Part shown: in pieces, positions 1 through 8,296 of the stretch
How the letters are laid out: each line of letters begins with the position of its first letter
Position numbering within the stretch: position 1 is the stretch's first letter
NCBI GenBank assembly: GCA_031255615.1
Contig: JAIRSD010000124.1
Span: 1-22,110, forward strand
Direction: 5' to 3'
From: Treponema sp.
GTDB lineage: Bacteria > Spirochaetota > Spirochaetia > Treponematales > Breznakiellaceae
Length of the DNA stretch: 22,110 nt
Notes under the pieces: generated by a model
Seen by the model: the letters and a program-made list of their open reading frames with translations, nothing else
Databases searched by the model: none
What the model was told of the DNA's origin: nothing
Position numbers and translations under genes: made by a program

Positions 1-112
1 TTAATTTCTTATCTACTTCTTCTGTTATTACCGCCCTCCGGTATTTTGCCGGACATACTATGTGATACACAAGAGTACTTACATTGTATTCTTCCCGGAT
101 AATTTCACTCAT
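1..112 (-). CDS. tnpA: IS200/IS605-type transposase TnpA, N-terminal part (runs off left edge)
   Basis: Read on the minus strand from the ATG at 112-110, the frame stays open for 37 codons to the window edge. It begins MSEIIREEYN and contains VYHIVCPAKYRRAVITEEV. The Y/H-x-V-x-x-x-KYRR pattern is the N-terminal signature of the single-strand HUH/Y1 transposases of IS200/IS605 (Transposase_17). The catalytic HUH and Tyr motifs would lie beyond the edge and cannot be seen. An in-frame TGA directly upstream of the ATG fixes this start; a GGAG lies about 12 bases before it. IS200/IS605 transposases act as dimers on hairpins at the element ends, which agrees with the perfect hairpin just upstream at 137-152. 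Confident on family; completeness and activity cannot be judged. Confidence 0.75.
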   Translation of the reverse strand, partial: MSEIIREEYNVSTLVYHIVCPAKYRRAVITEEVDKKL

Positions 113-584
113 CCTTCAACTATACTCCAATTTACAGCCGCCGCAGGGCGGCAGGGCATTAAACCGTATAGGCTTACACCTAATAAAAAAACGCAGCCCT
201 TTTCATTCCATTTCCCCCCGAATTGTTGAGCTTATGCGATACCCGGATAGTTGCCTCATAACCCTTAAGCATGTTCCACATCTCACGACTCACAACAGAG
301 ATTTCCCTGAAATTTCAGTTCCCGAACAGGTCCAGCACCTTGCTTACACGAAGCCAGCGGACATAAAGAAACAACCGGAAACAGGAAGGGAACCCGCGAA
401 AGCGCACCAGGGCGCCAACTACGACTCGCCTGGCGAACTGTGGCTCGCCAAGGCGCCCAACCACGGGCTCGCCCAAGCACAAAGAAATGAACAACCGCCC
501 CCATCCTTCGCGCCCCTTCTTCGCCTTCGCGGCCGATTTCTTGCATCCGTATATGCGGTCTTTCAGACCAAGCAACCTACCGGT
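113..584. other. Gene-free stretch between tnpA and the MGH1-like glycosidase
   Basis: I see no convincing gene here. It holds the IS-end hairpin; a 12-base perfect palindrome CTGAAATTTCAG at 307-318 followed by a degraded TTGTTCGGAAAC-type repeat (to about 330, best read on the minus strand); and an imperfect direct repeat of about 20-25 bases starting GGCGCC (about 409-432 and 451-475). A small hairpin GGTC-TGAAA-GACC (minus strand, about 558-570) lies after the end of the glycosidase gene but has no T-run. Confidence 0.5.
137..152. repeat. Perfect hairpin upstream of tnpA, candidate IS200/IS605 left-end hairpin
   Basis: GCCGCC (137-142) and GGCGGC (147-152) flank a GCAG loop. It lies 25 bases upstream of the tnpA start. 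IS200/IS605 elements carry short imperfect hairpins near each end that TnpA recognises, so this is a reasonable left-end candidate. The exact element boundary, perhaps near 165-175, cannot be fixed without the empty site or the other end. Confidence 0.45.
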
Positions 585-2009
585 TTACAGTTTATCGATC
601 AGCATCGAACACTTGCCCGAGGGGATGGGGAGGGTTTTTTTCTTTTTCCCCAAAATATTAATCGTAAAGTAGTAAAGTTTTTCGCTTTCCATGTGAATCT
701 CCCAACCCCGGCCGCTCTTGTTGGACAGGATGGTGATCATATTTTTTTTAAGGGAAAGGTTTTCCACCCCCATAATCTCCAGACTGGGGATAATCCAGTC
801 CACGGTTTTGCGGGGCAGGGAAATAAAGAGGCCCACAATGTTCTCGATAGTAAGGCAAATGGTGGAAAGGGCGTCGTAGGTAAGGTACTGGGACCGGGGA
901 AATTCCGGCCTCCCCGGCCAGCAGGCGGGACCCTCCTTCATGGGAAGGTAGGCTTCCCACAGATTGCCCTTGTGGTGGTTGCCGTCGTGGCTCATGGAAT
1001 CCAGCATAAAGTACAGATGCCGGATGGCGTTTTCCCGGGCCAGGTCCCAGCGCTGGTACCGCTCCAGCCCCTTGATCACCATGAAGGTCAGATGGGGGAA
1101 TACGGAACCCCGGTAGCCGTCGCCGTTTTCGTCAAAGCCCCGCTCAGAGACCGCCAGGGAAGGAAAAGGATGGGGGGCCCCAAAAAACCGGGGATCCTGG
1201 AGCTTGGCGATGATCCGCTCCGCCTTGTCGTCGTTGGGAATCTCCGCCAAAAGGGGCCAGTAGCCTCCGATAGTCATAACCGGAATCCGCTGTTCATTCT
1301 GGTCAATATCGTAGTAAAACCCGTCCTCATTGTTCCACATCAGTGTATTGATCCGGGTTTTCAAAGAAAAGTATTGCTTCTTGAACTGGAAACTCGATTC
1401 CTTGTCGTTCAAAATATCCGCCAGGGCGGACAGGTACAGCACGTTGATAGCCATCATGGCGTTAAAGTCCAGGGGGTACGCCGCGTTTTCCCGGGGCGAG
1501 TTGAGCATCCCCGTAACGGAAAGGGGCGTCCGGTACAGACCATTGGGCTGCTTAAAGGTAGCGTCAATCCACCCCGTATAGCGGTGCAGAATGGGCAGCA
1601 CATCCTTCACCCGCTTCTTGTTGGCCGACTTGTGGTACAGATTAAATTCCGCCCAGGCAAAAAGGGGAATCCCCAGCCCCTCCGGGTTCTCCAGGTCCGT
1701 CACCGGCTGCCCGGTCTCAATATCGTAGGCCCAGCGGATAGCCCCGTTAGGCTCCTGGCGGCTGTAAAACATATCAAGAGTAGGATGGGCCTGATAAATC
1801 CGGTTGGAGTAGACCAGAAAAAAGGAAGAAAAGATAGCGTCCATCTGCTGCACCACAGAACTGCCGGGATAGGAAAAAAAATTGTCCTCCCCCGTGCCCT
1901 GCTCGCCGCCCTCATTCCAAAAGTCCTGCAGCCAGGCCCAGGTCTTGTCGTAGATATCGACAAAATCCTGATCATAAAAATGAATCTTGGGGAAATCCCT
2001 TTTGGTCAC
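585..2009 (-). CDS. MGH1/GH63-like (alpha/alpha)6-barrel glycoside hydrolase
   Basis: The 474-residue protein has the look of the mannosyl-oligosaccharide-glucosidase-like (MGH1/GH63 C-terminal) family. It carries repeated helical-barrel elements rich in Trp and Asp, a GYRGSVFPHLTFMVIKGLERY-type segment at about residues 295-315, and a GNLWEAYLP segment near residue 350. These are positions where the family carries its active-site acids. There is no signal peptide (start MTKRDFPKI), so it probably acts in the cytoplasm on imported oligosaccharides. The GTG start at 2009 is preceded by GGAG about 9 bases upstream; an ATG 12 bases upstream is in another frame and stops after four codons. The C-terminal 80 residues are less conserved-looking and may form a small beta domain. 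The substrate cannot be read from sequence; an alpha-glucosidic or alpha-mannosidic linkage is likely. The gene is monocistronic with its own promoter. Confidence 0.75.
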   Translation of the reverse strand: MTKRDFPKIHFYDQDFVDIYDKTWAWLQDFWNEGGEQGTGEDNFFSYPGSSVVQQMDAIFSSFFLVYSNRIYQAHPTLDMFYSRQEPNGAIRWAYDIETGQPVTDLENPEGLGIPLFAWAEFNLYHKSANKKRVKDVLPILHRYTGWIDATFKQPNGLYRTPLSVTGMLNSPRENAAYPLDFNAMMAINVLYLSALADILNDKESSFQFKKQYFSLKTRINTLMWNNEDGFYYDIDQNEQRIPVMTIGGYWPLLAEIPNDDKAERIIAKLQDPRFFGAPHPFPSLAVSERGFDENGDGYRGSVFPHLTFMVIKGLERYQRWDLARENAIRHLYFMLDSMSHDGNHHKGNLWEAYLPMKEGPACWPGRPEFPRSQYLTYDALSTICLTIENIVGLFISLPRKTVDWIIPSLEIMGVENLSLKKNMITILSNKSGRGWEIHMESEKLYYFTINILGKKKKTLPIPSGKCSMLIDKL

Positions 2010-2092
2010 CCGCTCTCCATCTCCCTTGATAATTGATAACAGCCTGTCGAGACTACCCTATGCACCCCAAAAAGTCAAATTTCCCCAATCTG

Positions 2093-2108
2093 TTCCCTTA
2101 GTATACCA
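2093..2108 (-). promoter_or_regulatory. Extended -10 promoter for the MGH1-like glycosidase
   Basis: On the minus strand the sequence reads TGGTATACT, with TATACT at 2105-2100 and the TG of an extended -10 directly before it. The -35 region about 17-18 bases further up (TGGCAA) is poor, as is common with extended -10 promoters. The surrounding 90 bases are clearly more AT-rich than the rest of the window. The start point would be near 2093, giving a leader of about 84 bases. Confidence 0.5.
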
Positions 2109-2235
2109 TCCAGACCGTAAATTTGCCATTGTTTTTTTCAGAATAGGCAAAAATTAAGCCCCTCTAACCAGGGCCCGCCCCGCCGGAAATCGAATCCCGC
2201 CCCTCAAAGCGGCATCCTCATCGGATTCGGAATCT

Positions 2236-2395
2236 GGGCGCATGGCCCGAGTCCCTCCGGGCCTCGGGCCACCGGGCTATCCGCTCCAATTCCCCGCCCC
2301 CGCCGGGGGCGGGGAATTCCGCTTCTATCCCTTGCGCGGAAGAGTGCGCGGCGCCCGCTCCCGCCGCCGGCGGCCCCGCGGCGGAGAAGGCAGGG
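2236..2395 (+). repeat. Multi-hairpin repeat, copy 1
   Basis: In order: GGGCGCAT (2236-2243); hairpin 1, GGCCCGAG/CTCGGGCC (2244-2270); linker CCGGGCTATCCGCT (2272-2285); hairpin 2 with a perfect 14-bp stem (2288-2301 with 2305-2318, loop GCC); linker CCGCTTCTATCCCTTGCGC (2319-2337); then GC-rich DNA holding a possible CCGCCGC/GCGGCGG stem. The third hairpin is degraded compared with the other copies. Confidence 0.8.
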
Positions 2396-2485
2396 CGGAA
2401 GCGGCGCATGAATCCCCTCCGATTCGCCCTCGATCGGCCCGCCGCCCTCCCGCACCGGGGAACATCACACCCGGAGGGAGCATTG

Positions 2486-2519
2486 GGCATGTTCAGATAC
2501 TGAAGTTCCTGAACATGCC
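2486..2519. repeat. TTGTTCGGAAAC-family hairpin at the 3' end of the GHL6 gene
   Basis: GGCATGTTCAG (2486-2496) pairs perfectly with CTGAACATGCC (2509-2519) around a 12-base loop holding ACTGAAGTTC, the loop motif of the family. It begins inside the TAG stop codon of the minus-strand gene. It could protect or end the transcript; there is no T-run. Confidence 0.65.
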
Positions 2520-4627
2520 TATTCAACGATAATAAGCTGGTGCAGCCCCAGCCGGTCCAGACCAAGGGTAAGGCTTCCGTCCGCGTCATAGGCCATCGTT
2601 ACCCGCTCCCCGTCCTCCGTCGCCTCCGCCCCGGCGGGATGAAAGCCCGGCAGCTTAATCTTCATGGCCACCGGCCCGACCGGCAGATTGCGCTCGGCAT
2701 AACCCTGGGTAAATCCTGTGTGGTTGCTGTTGATAAGGTGGATGATAAGACGGTTTTCCTGCCGGTAGACCTTGAAGTCAATATAGGCGCCGCAGGCAAC
2801 CCGGAAGGGAATCGTATCCCCCAGCAGATAGGCGGCGGCGTTGCCGATAAGGTTCCCGTGATCAGGCAGGGCCGCCCGTCCATACACGGCGTCCAGGTCC
2901 CAGGCGGCATAAAGCGCCTTGCCGCCCCCCGGGGCGTTGTATAGGGTAACCACCGGTTTATCCGTTTTGGGAACCGCGGTCCAGGCGAACTCGGGGGGAT
3001 AAATAGGAAAGGGCGGCATATAGGTCGCCAATATTTCTACGCCCGGTTCCGGAATAACTTCCCTGAATGTACCGCCCATGGGAATAATCGCCGTATCGTC
3101 AAAACCCGCGAAAACGGGACTCTCCGGCCGCTCAATCCGCAGATAGTTATGCAAAACGGGGTTTTCCCAGCCCGCCTCGCCCTGCCGCGGACCGGGGGCG
3201 GCGGCAAAACGCAGACCGAGCAGACTTTCCAGCCCCGACCGCGGCCTTTCTTCCCCATCTTCGTCAAAGAACCCCGTTTCCCCGCAGGCAAAGATGCTTC
3301 CGCCCCGGTTCACAAAGCCCTCCAGGGCCTTCACCTGATCATCCGAAACAACGGCAAGCTCCGGCAGGATGAGCAGATCCACACCCGCCGTCTGTCTGTC
3401 TATGTCGCCGGCGTTAATCGGCAGAAAAGGAATGCCCGCCCGGGTAAGGGCCATGACGATGCCCCGCCATGCCTGCTGGACCCTCTCCTTTTCCATAAGG
3501 CCGCCGCCGTATTCAACATTTTCCTGGCTCCAGAGGATTCCCACATTGGCAAGGGGCCGCCGGTTGTAAAGATAGGCCTCGTACTTCCGGTGCCATTCCA
3601 GAATGGGAAGATGGACGCCGAATATACGCTTGTCCTCCTGGGAGGACCCGATGATATGCCACCAGGGGCTTATCCCCCCGGCTATCCCTTCCAGCATCCA
3701 CAGCCGCAATTCCAGGGGGCTGCTGGCGGAACGCCGGTACGCCTGGAGTCCCCGGACGTATGAAGCGGAACTTTCCGGAATAACGACATCCCAGCCCGCC
3801 AGTTGGTGGAGAAGCAGCCCGTTCAGGCTGTTCTGTTCAAACCCCGTATCGTCCCTGCCCTGGCTGTCCACCATAAATATCCGGGTGCGTTTGGCCAGTT
3901 CCCGCAAATCGGTAAAATGGCTGCGGCCTATCGCGTTGGCGCTGACCATCCCCAGCCAAAGGCAGTCTTCACCCCCGTATGCCGTCGTTACCCGGTTAAA
4001 AAGATCCCAATTCGCAACCCGGCAGGCATAGTTCCACCGGATCCATTTCCGGTATACCGGATCGTGATAATCAACGGTCTCCGGCAGCTCATACCCGCTG
4101 TATTCACGAAAATCGCGCCGGCAGGTATCGCAGTAGCAAATATCCTTACGGGGAATACCCGTCCAGCTATTATCGGTAAAACCGTCAGGATGGTACCGCT
4201 CAATTATCTCCTTTAAAATTTCGGGAATAAATTCTTTGTAATAACCGCTGTTCAAACAGCTTAGATAACGCCCCTGGGTTATAAACGGCGCGCCGTCCTT
4301 GCGGCGGGCAAACCATTCGGGCCTTGCCCGGTAAAAATCCTGAACCGCCCGGTTAATATCCATACGGGCCACCACCGCCAGGCCCTCCTCCCTGGCCGCC
4401 GCAACAATGCCGCCGAAAAAATCCCTGCCCCCAAGCCGCGCCGCCCGGTAGTGGTACTCAAATTTGGAAGGATAATAGGCTACAATCCCCCCGGCGTTGA
4501 CAATGATCGCCTGGGTTCCGGTTTTTTTCCAGAATTCCCGCCAAAAAACCGGGTCATATAGCTCCGGATCAATTTCCGTAAGGTTCGTCTGTCCGTAACG
4601 GTGAACCCTTTCGTACCATTTTTCCAT
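2519..4627 (-). CDS. GHL6-type putative glycoside hydrolase with beta-galactosidase-like trimerisation domain
   Basis: This 702-residue protein has three parts. Residues about 15-340 form a TIM-barrel-like domain with PDGFTDNSWTG (about 147-157) and a Cys cluster ICYCDTCRRDF (about 161-171), typical of the hypothetical glycosyl hydrolase 6 family (GHL6). Residues about 365-505 resemble the beta-galactosidase trimerisation (flavodoxin-like) domain, with NVGILWSQENVEYGGG and DLLILPELAVVSDDQVKALEGF. A C-terminal beta-rich domain follows. No signal peptide is seen, so it is probably cytoplasmic. The ATG at 4627 has AGGA 8 bases upstream, inside the end of the preceding aldo/keto reductase gene. 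One base separates the two genes, so they are an operon. It is the only intact gene here that ends in TAG. The acids near the Cys cluster are candidate catalytic residues, but GHL6 specificity is not established and I do not assign a substrate. Confidence 0.75.
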   Translation of the reverse strand: MEKWYERVHRYGQTNLTEIDPELYDPVFWREFWKKTGTQAIIVNAGGIVAYYPSKFEYHYRAARLGGRDFFGGIVAAAREEGLAVVARMDINRAVQDFYRARPEWFARRKDGAPFITQGRYLSCLNSGYYKEFIPEILKEIIERYHPDGFTDNSWTGIPRKDICYCDTCRRDFREYSGYELPETVDYHDPVYRKWIRWNYACRVANWDLFNRVTTAYGGEDCLWLGMVSANAIGRSHFTDLRELAKRTRIFMVDSQGRDDTGFEQNSLNGLLLHQLAGWDVVIPESSASYVRGLQAYRRSASSPLELRLWMLEGIAGGISPWWHIIGSSQEDKRIFGVHLPILEWHRKYEAYLYNRRPLANVGILWSQENVEYGGGLMEKERVQQAWRGIVMALTRAGIPFLPINAGDIDRQTAGVDLLILPELAVVSDDQVKALEGFVNRGGSIFACGETGFFDEDGEERPRSGLESLLGLRFAAAPGPRQGEAGWENPVLHNYLRIERPESPVFAGFDDTAIIPMGGTFREVIPEPGVEILATYMPPFPIYPPEFAWTAVPKTDKPVVTLYNAPGGGKALYAAWDLDAVYGRAALPDHGNLIGNAAAYLLGDTIPFRVACGAYIDFKVYRQENRLIIHLINSNHTGFTQGYAERNLPVGPVAMKIKLPGFHPAGAEATEDGERVTMAYDADGSLTLGLDRLGLHQLIIVE

Positions 4628-4628
4628 T

Positions 4629-5519
4629 TTATTTTTCCTGCCCCCGCAGTTGTTTATCCGCGTAACGGGTATGCAGATCCTGCATATCGATCCGCCCGGA
4701 ATCGTCCTCCCAGACCCTTACATTCGCCCGCACCTGATCCCCGCTGTGTATACCAAGAAGACATACGTCAACCAGGGGATTCGAAAGGTTAAACTGCAGC
4801 AGCGCCCTATTAAAATCGAAGGTGTTTCCCGGATTCACCTTCGCCATCCACCGCTGAAAGATCCCCGACGTAAGAGTCCGCATGGTAACAATACCCAGCC
4901 CCTGATCTTCGGCATCGTACATACTGCCGCACTTAAAACTTGGATCGTAGGGATGCTGAAAAAATAAATTATATTGGATCTGCATAACGTCAAAACGGCC
5001 GCTCCGAATAAGCCGGTAGAGGGGAATATTTTGACACTCGATAGAAAAGCCTATGTATGTTACCAGACCCTCGGCCCTCGCCTTTTCCAGGGCCTCCGCC
5101 ATACCGCCCGGCCCCAGAATGAGATCCGCCTGATCGTCGGCATAGCACGAACCGTGAATTTGAATAAGATCGATCCTGTCGCGGCGCAGATTGGCAAGAC
5201 TCCGCTCCAGGGATCTGCGGGCCGTATCCCCGTCGCTGATTAACGCCTTGGTGGCCAAAAATATTTCATCCGCCGGTATATTTTCCAGCGCCTCGCCGAA
5301 TATACGCTCGCTTATCCCGTCGCCGTAAGCGGCGGCCGTATCAAAATAATTGATCCCCATCTTATAGGCGGTCTGTATGGCGTCGATAAGCTGATCCCTG
5401 TTCGCCCCATCCTCCGGATCGAACAGTTGGGTATAGTTTTTTAGCCCCGCGACGGTCCCCCCGAATCCAATACGGCTGACCTTCCTGCCCGTCTTGCCAA
5501 GAGTCGCATATTCCCTCAT
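4629..5519 (-). CDS. Aldo/keto reductase
   Basis: The protein is 296 residues long from the chosen start and shows the full aldo/keto reductase tetrad: Asp60 (in NYFDTAAAYG), Tyr65, Lys91 (LATKAL) and His122 (IQIHGS). The family uses NADPH or NADH to reduce aldehydes, ketones or sugar carbonyls and folds as a TIM barrel. I chose the ATG at 5519 because GGAGG sits 8 bases upstream; an in-frame ATG at 5543 would add eight residues and has no ribosome binding site. It is the first gene of an operon with the GHL6 hydrolase, only one base apart. That suggests the two act on the same sugar, for example reduction of a released keto- or aldose product; this link is inference. Confidence 0.85.
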   Translation of the reverse strand: MREYATLGKTGRKVSRIGFGGTVAGLKNYTQLFDPEDGANRDQLIDAIQTAYKMGINYFDTAAAYGDGISERIFGEALENIPADEIFLATKALISDGDTARRSLERSLANLRRDRIDLIQIHGSCYADDQADLILGPGGMAEALEKARAEGLVTYIGFSIECQNIPLYRLIRSGRFDVMQIQYNLFFQHPYDPSFKCGSMYDAEDQGLGIVTMRTLTSGIFQRWMAKVNPGNTFDFNRALLQFNLSNPLVDVCLLGIHSGDQVRANVRVWEDDSGRIDMQDLHTRYADKQLRGQEK

Positions 5520-5604
5520 GTTCGCTGCCTCCGGTTTACGCATGAATTATTTTTACACGGAATTTCAACATTGCCGCAAAGTCGGTTGCTTCACGGACAA
5601 ACAC

Positions 5605-5634
5605 TATTTAGTTCGTTTTTCAGGAAGCTGTCAA
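5605..5634 (-). promoter_or_regulatory. Sigma70-type promoter for the aldo/keto reductase - GHL6 operon
   Basis: On the minus strand a perfect TTGACA (5634-5629) is followed by an 18-base spacer and TAAATA (5610-5605). The -10 is weak. Transcription would start near 5598, giving a leader of about 80 bases to the ATG at 5519. Confidence 0.5.
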
Positions 5635-5689
5635 CCGCGCAGCCTGTATCGTTCCCGGTTCAAAAAACGCCCCCTGCCGGGTTTCTTTT

Positions 5690-5930
5690 GGGCGCATTTT
5701 TTTGCTTCGCAAAAAAACCGGGCTATCCGCTCTAACAAAAACCCTGCGGGTTTTTGTTGGCCGCTTCTATCCCTTGCGCTGCCCACAAGAATGGCATCCT
5801 GCCATTCTTGGGCTTGGGGGTTTGCTTCGCAAAACCCCAGGGATTGGAAACAGCCGGCCTCCGTGCCGGCAGGGCTTCCGCCTTCGCTGCGTCCTGCTGT
5901 TCCCGTGTTGCGCCGGAGGCCCCGGTGTTG
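5690..5930 (+). repeat. Multi-hairpin repeat, copy 2 (long form)
   Basis: In order: GGGCGCAT (5690-5697); hairpin 1, seven T then GC-TTC-GC then seven A (5697-5717); CCGGGCTATCCGCT (5718-5731); hairpin 2, AACAAAAACCC/GGGTTTTTGTT (5734-5744 with 5748-5758); CCGCTTCTATCCCTTGCGC (5761-5779); hairpin 3, CAAGAATGGCA/TGCCATTCTTG (5786-5810); hairpin 4, TGGGGGTTTGC/GCAAAACCCCA with one mismatch (5815-5840); then a tail with GCCGGC-CTCCGT-GCCGGC and GGGCTTCCGCCTTCGCTG that recurs in copy 3. Loops are three bases in hairpins 1-4. Confidence 0.85.
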
Positions 5931-5991
5931 CGGAGTGGACAGGGCCGCCTCCTGCCGGGGGAAGGCGGCGACAACCGCCCCCTTTGTTTAG

Positions 5992-6039
5992 CACCGGAAT
6001 CGCCGCACCGTTGACGGTCCATGATTCCGGTGGTACAAG
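5992..6039 (+). promoter_or_regulatory. Promoter of the first GH31 gene, overlapped by an operator-like palindrome
   Basis: TTGACG (6011-6016), a 17-base spacer and TACAAG (6034-6039) preceded by TGG form a good sigma70-type promoter with an extended -10. The inverted repeat CACCGGAATC (5992-6001) / GATTCCGGTG (6023-6032) encloses a smaller one, ACCG-TTGA-CGGT (6007-6018), which covers the -35 box. A regulator bound to the palindrome would block or position RNA polymerase. Start would be near 6046, about 39 bases before the ATG at 6085. Confidence 0.6.
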
Positions 6040-6084
6040 TGAATCACGCCCGCGGACCTTGAACCGCGACGGACAGGAGTGAAT

Positions 6085-8154
6085 ATGGGAACCAATTTTA
6101 GCGTAGATGAAGGCCGCCTGGTATTCCGCTACGACGCGGAAAAGGTATGGATAGAATCCTGGGGGGAAAACAGCCTCCGCGTCCGGGCCGCCAAGACGGC
6201 GGGCATGCCCAGGGGTCTGGCCGCCGGCTTTGCGGGAATTCCGGAGGAACGCCGGCCCGACAGCTCCGGCGGCGACCCGGAAATCGACGGCGCCCTCCTC
6301 CCCCCCCAGGGCGGCGCGGGGGCGATACAAATAACCGAAGACGGGGCTTCCCTGAAAAACGGAAAGATCGAGGCCCGGCTTGACCGGGCGGGAAACCTTT
6401 CGATCTACAACAGCCGGGGAGAACTCCTGCTTAAAGAGTATGTGCGGAACCGCCGGGACCGGATGTCGGAGAATTGCAGCGCCCTGGATATAGAGGGCAG
6501 GGAATTCAAGCCCATCATCGGCGGGGACTACACCATTACCCTGCGCCTTGAATCCCTCAGCCCCGACGAGAAGATCTACGGCATGGGCCAGTACCAGCAG
6601 TCCTGCCTCAATCTAAAGGGCTGCGATCTGGAACTGGCCCACCGCAATTCCCAGGCCAGCGTTCCCTTCGCCCTTTCCTCCCTGGGCTACGGTTTTTTGT
6701 GGAACAACCCCGCCGTGGGCCGGGTAGTTTTTGGAAAAAACATGACCACCTGGACGGCCCTTTCCGCCAAATCTCTGGATTACTGGATCACCGCCGGAGA
6801 CAGCCCCGCGGAAATTGAGGAGGCCTACGCCGGGGCCGTCGGCAAGGTCCCCCTGATGCCCTCTTACGGCATGGGTTTTTGGCAGTGCAAACTCCGCTAT
6901 CAGACCCAGGAGGAACTCCTGGCCGTGGCCCGGGAGTACAAGAAGCGGGGAATCCCCCTTTCAGTCATCGTGATCGACTTTTTCCACTGGCCCTACCAGG
7001 GGGACTGGAAATTCGATCCCCTCTACTGGCCCGACCCGGATGCCATGGTCGCCGAATTAAAGGACATGGGGGTGGAACTGATGGTTTCCGTCTGGCCCAC
7101 CGTGGACCGGCGGAGCGAAAATTTCCAGGAGATGATGGAACGGGGCTGCCTCATCCGCACCGAGCGGGGATTCCGTATCGGTATGGACTTCCAGGGGAAC
7201 AGCATCCACTACGACGCCACGAACCCGGAGGCCCGGGATTATATCTGGGCCAGGGTAAAACAAAATTACTATGACCGGGGAATCCGAATCTTCTGGCTTG
7301 ACGAGGCGGAACCAGAATATTCGGTCTACGACTTTGACCACTACCGCTACCACCTGGGGCCGGATCTGCAAATTGGAAACATCTACCCCCTGATGTACGC
7401 CAAAACTTTTTTCGACGGCATGAGAAAGGCCGGCCAGGGCCAGGTGCTGAATCTGCTCCGCTGCGCCTGGGCGGGGAGCCAGCGTTACGGGGCCCTGGTC
7501 TGGTCCGGGGACATCCACTCCAGCTTTGCCAGCCTGAGGAACCAGCTTGCCGCGGGGCTCAACATGGCTATCGCGGGCATCCCCTGGTGGACCACCGACA
7601 TCGGGGGTTTCCACGGCGGAGTAGTGGGGGACCCCCGGTTCCACGAACTCCTTATCCGCTGGTTCCAGTGGGGCTGTTTCTGTCCGGTGATGCGGCTTCA
7701 CGGAGACCGGGAGCCCCACAAGCCGCCCATGGGTACCGAGGGGGGCGCGACCTGCGTTTCCGGGGCGGACAACGAAATCTGGAGCTACTCCAGCGAGGTG
7801 TACCGGATCTGCAAGGACTATATATTTTTACGGGAAAAATTGCGGCCCTACATTGAAGGGCTGATGAAGGCGGCCCACGAGAAGGGGAGCCCGGTGATGC
7901 GGCCCCTGTTCTACGATTTTCCCGGAGATCCCGGGGCCTGGGACGTTGAAGACCAGTATATGTTCGGGCCCAATTTCCTGGCGGCCCCGGTGCTCTACGA
8001 GGGGCGGCGGGAGCGGGAGCTATACCTCCCGAAGGGGCCCAAACCCTGGACCGATGTTTGGACCGGGAAACAGTACGAGGGCGGCGCCGTCGTTACCGTG
8101 GAGGCGCCCCTTGAAAGAATCCCGGTATTTTCCCTTTCGGGGGAAACTTTTTAA
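6085..8154 (+). CDS. GH31 alpha-glycosidase (alpha-xylosidase or alpha-glucosidase type)
   Basis: The protein has 689 residues with the GH31 plan: an N-terminal beta-sandwich (to about residue 230), a catalytic TIM barrel beginning near YGMGFWQCKLRYQT, and C-terminal beta domains. Asp406 in FWLDEAEPE is the expected nucleophile and Asp476 in VWSGDIHSSF the expected acid/base. The WLDEAEPE form of the signature occurs in alpha-xylosidases of plant-polysaccharide degraders, so release of alpha-linked xylose (or glucose) is the likely reaction. There is no signal peptide, so it is probably cytoplasmic. I chose the ATG at 6085 because AGGAG lies 5 bases upstream; a GTG at 6079 overlaps that site. 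A YicI-type GH31 follows 142 bases downstream in the same direction. The two differ in their catalytic signatures and are not recent duplicates. Confidence 0.88.
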   Translation: MGTNFSVDEGRLVFRYDAEKVWIESWGENSLRVRAAKTAGMPRGLAAGFAGIPEERRPDSSGGDPEIDGALLPPQGGAGAIQITEDGASLKNGKIEARLDRAGNLSIYNSRGELLLKEYVRNRRDRMSENCSALDIEGREFKPIIGGDYTITLRLESLSPDEKIYGMGQYQQSCLNLKGCDLELAHRNSQASVPFALSSLGYGFLWNNPAVGRVVFGKNMTTWTALSAKSLDYWITAGDSPAEIEEAYAGAVGKVPLMPSYGMGFWQCKLRYQTQEELLAVAREYKKRGIPLSVIVIDFFHWPYQGDWKFDPLYWPDPDAMVAELKDMGVELMVSVWPTVDRRSENFQEMMERGCLIRTERGFRIGMDFQGNSIHYDATNPEARDYIWARVKQNYYDRGIRIFWLDEAEPEYSVYDFDHYRYHLGPDLQIGNIYPLMYAKTFFDGMRKAGQGQVLNLLRCAWAGSQRYGALVWSGDIHSSFASLRNQLAAGLNMAIAGIPWWTTDIGGFHGGVVGDPRFHELLIRWFQWGCFCPVMRLHGDREPHKPPMGTEGGATCVSGADNEIWSYSSEVYRICKDYIFLREKLRPYIEGLMKAAHEKGSPVMRPLFYDFPGDPGAWDVEDQYMFGPNFLAAPVLYEGRRERELYLPKGPKPWTDVWTGKQYEGGAVVTVEAPLERIPVFSLSGETF

Positions 8155-8235
8155 GGCCGCCCCCGGCGATAAGACCCTGGGTTTTGCGGCGCGGTCGTAA
8201 AAATGCGCCCCTGGTATTCGCTTGCAAGCGGCTGC

Positions 8236-8261
8236 TGTTCGGAAACTGAAGTTTCCGAACA
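8236..8261. repeat. TTGTTCGGAAAC-family hairpin between the two GH31 genes
   Basis: TGTTCGGAAAC (8236-8246) pairs perfectly with GTTTCCGAACA (8251-8261) around a TGAA loop. This is the cleanest copy of the family in the window. It sits just upstream of a possible extended -10 (TGTTAAAAT, 8270-8278) for the second GH31 gene, whose -35 region would fall in the hairpin. Confidence 0.75.
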
Positions 8262-8296
8262 ACTCTCCTGTTAAAATTTTATGAAAGGGGTTTGTT

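Larger units (their letters stand above)
2010..2518. other. Intergenic stretch: glycosidase promoter, multi-hairpin repeat copy 1, hairpin at the GHL6 gene end
   Basis: No gene seen. 2064-2155 is the AT-rich promoter region of the left glycosidase. 2236-2400 is a copy of the multi-hairpin repeat. 2486-2519 is a TTGTTC-type hairpin at the end of the neighbouring gene. The remaining 2400-2480 is GC-rich without recognisable content. Confidence 0.6.
5520..6084. other. Divergent intergenic region between the AKR operon and the first GH31 gene
   Basis: No gene is seen. 5520-5640 is the promoter and leader of the minus-strand operon. 5690-5930 is a long copy of the multi-hairpin repeat. 5992-6039 holds the plus-strand promoter with its palindrome. 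Confidence 0.65.

Noticed and set aside
84..2036. 650-codon open frame on the plus strand over the MGH1-like glycosidase
   Set aside because: It is antisense to a gene with clear family features; its protein has no recognisable domain and arises from high-GC codon bias.
5544..5566. Upstream start for the aldo/keto reductase at 5543
   Set aside because: No ribosome binding site before it, whereas the ATG at 5519 has GGAGG at the right distance.
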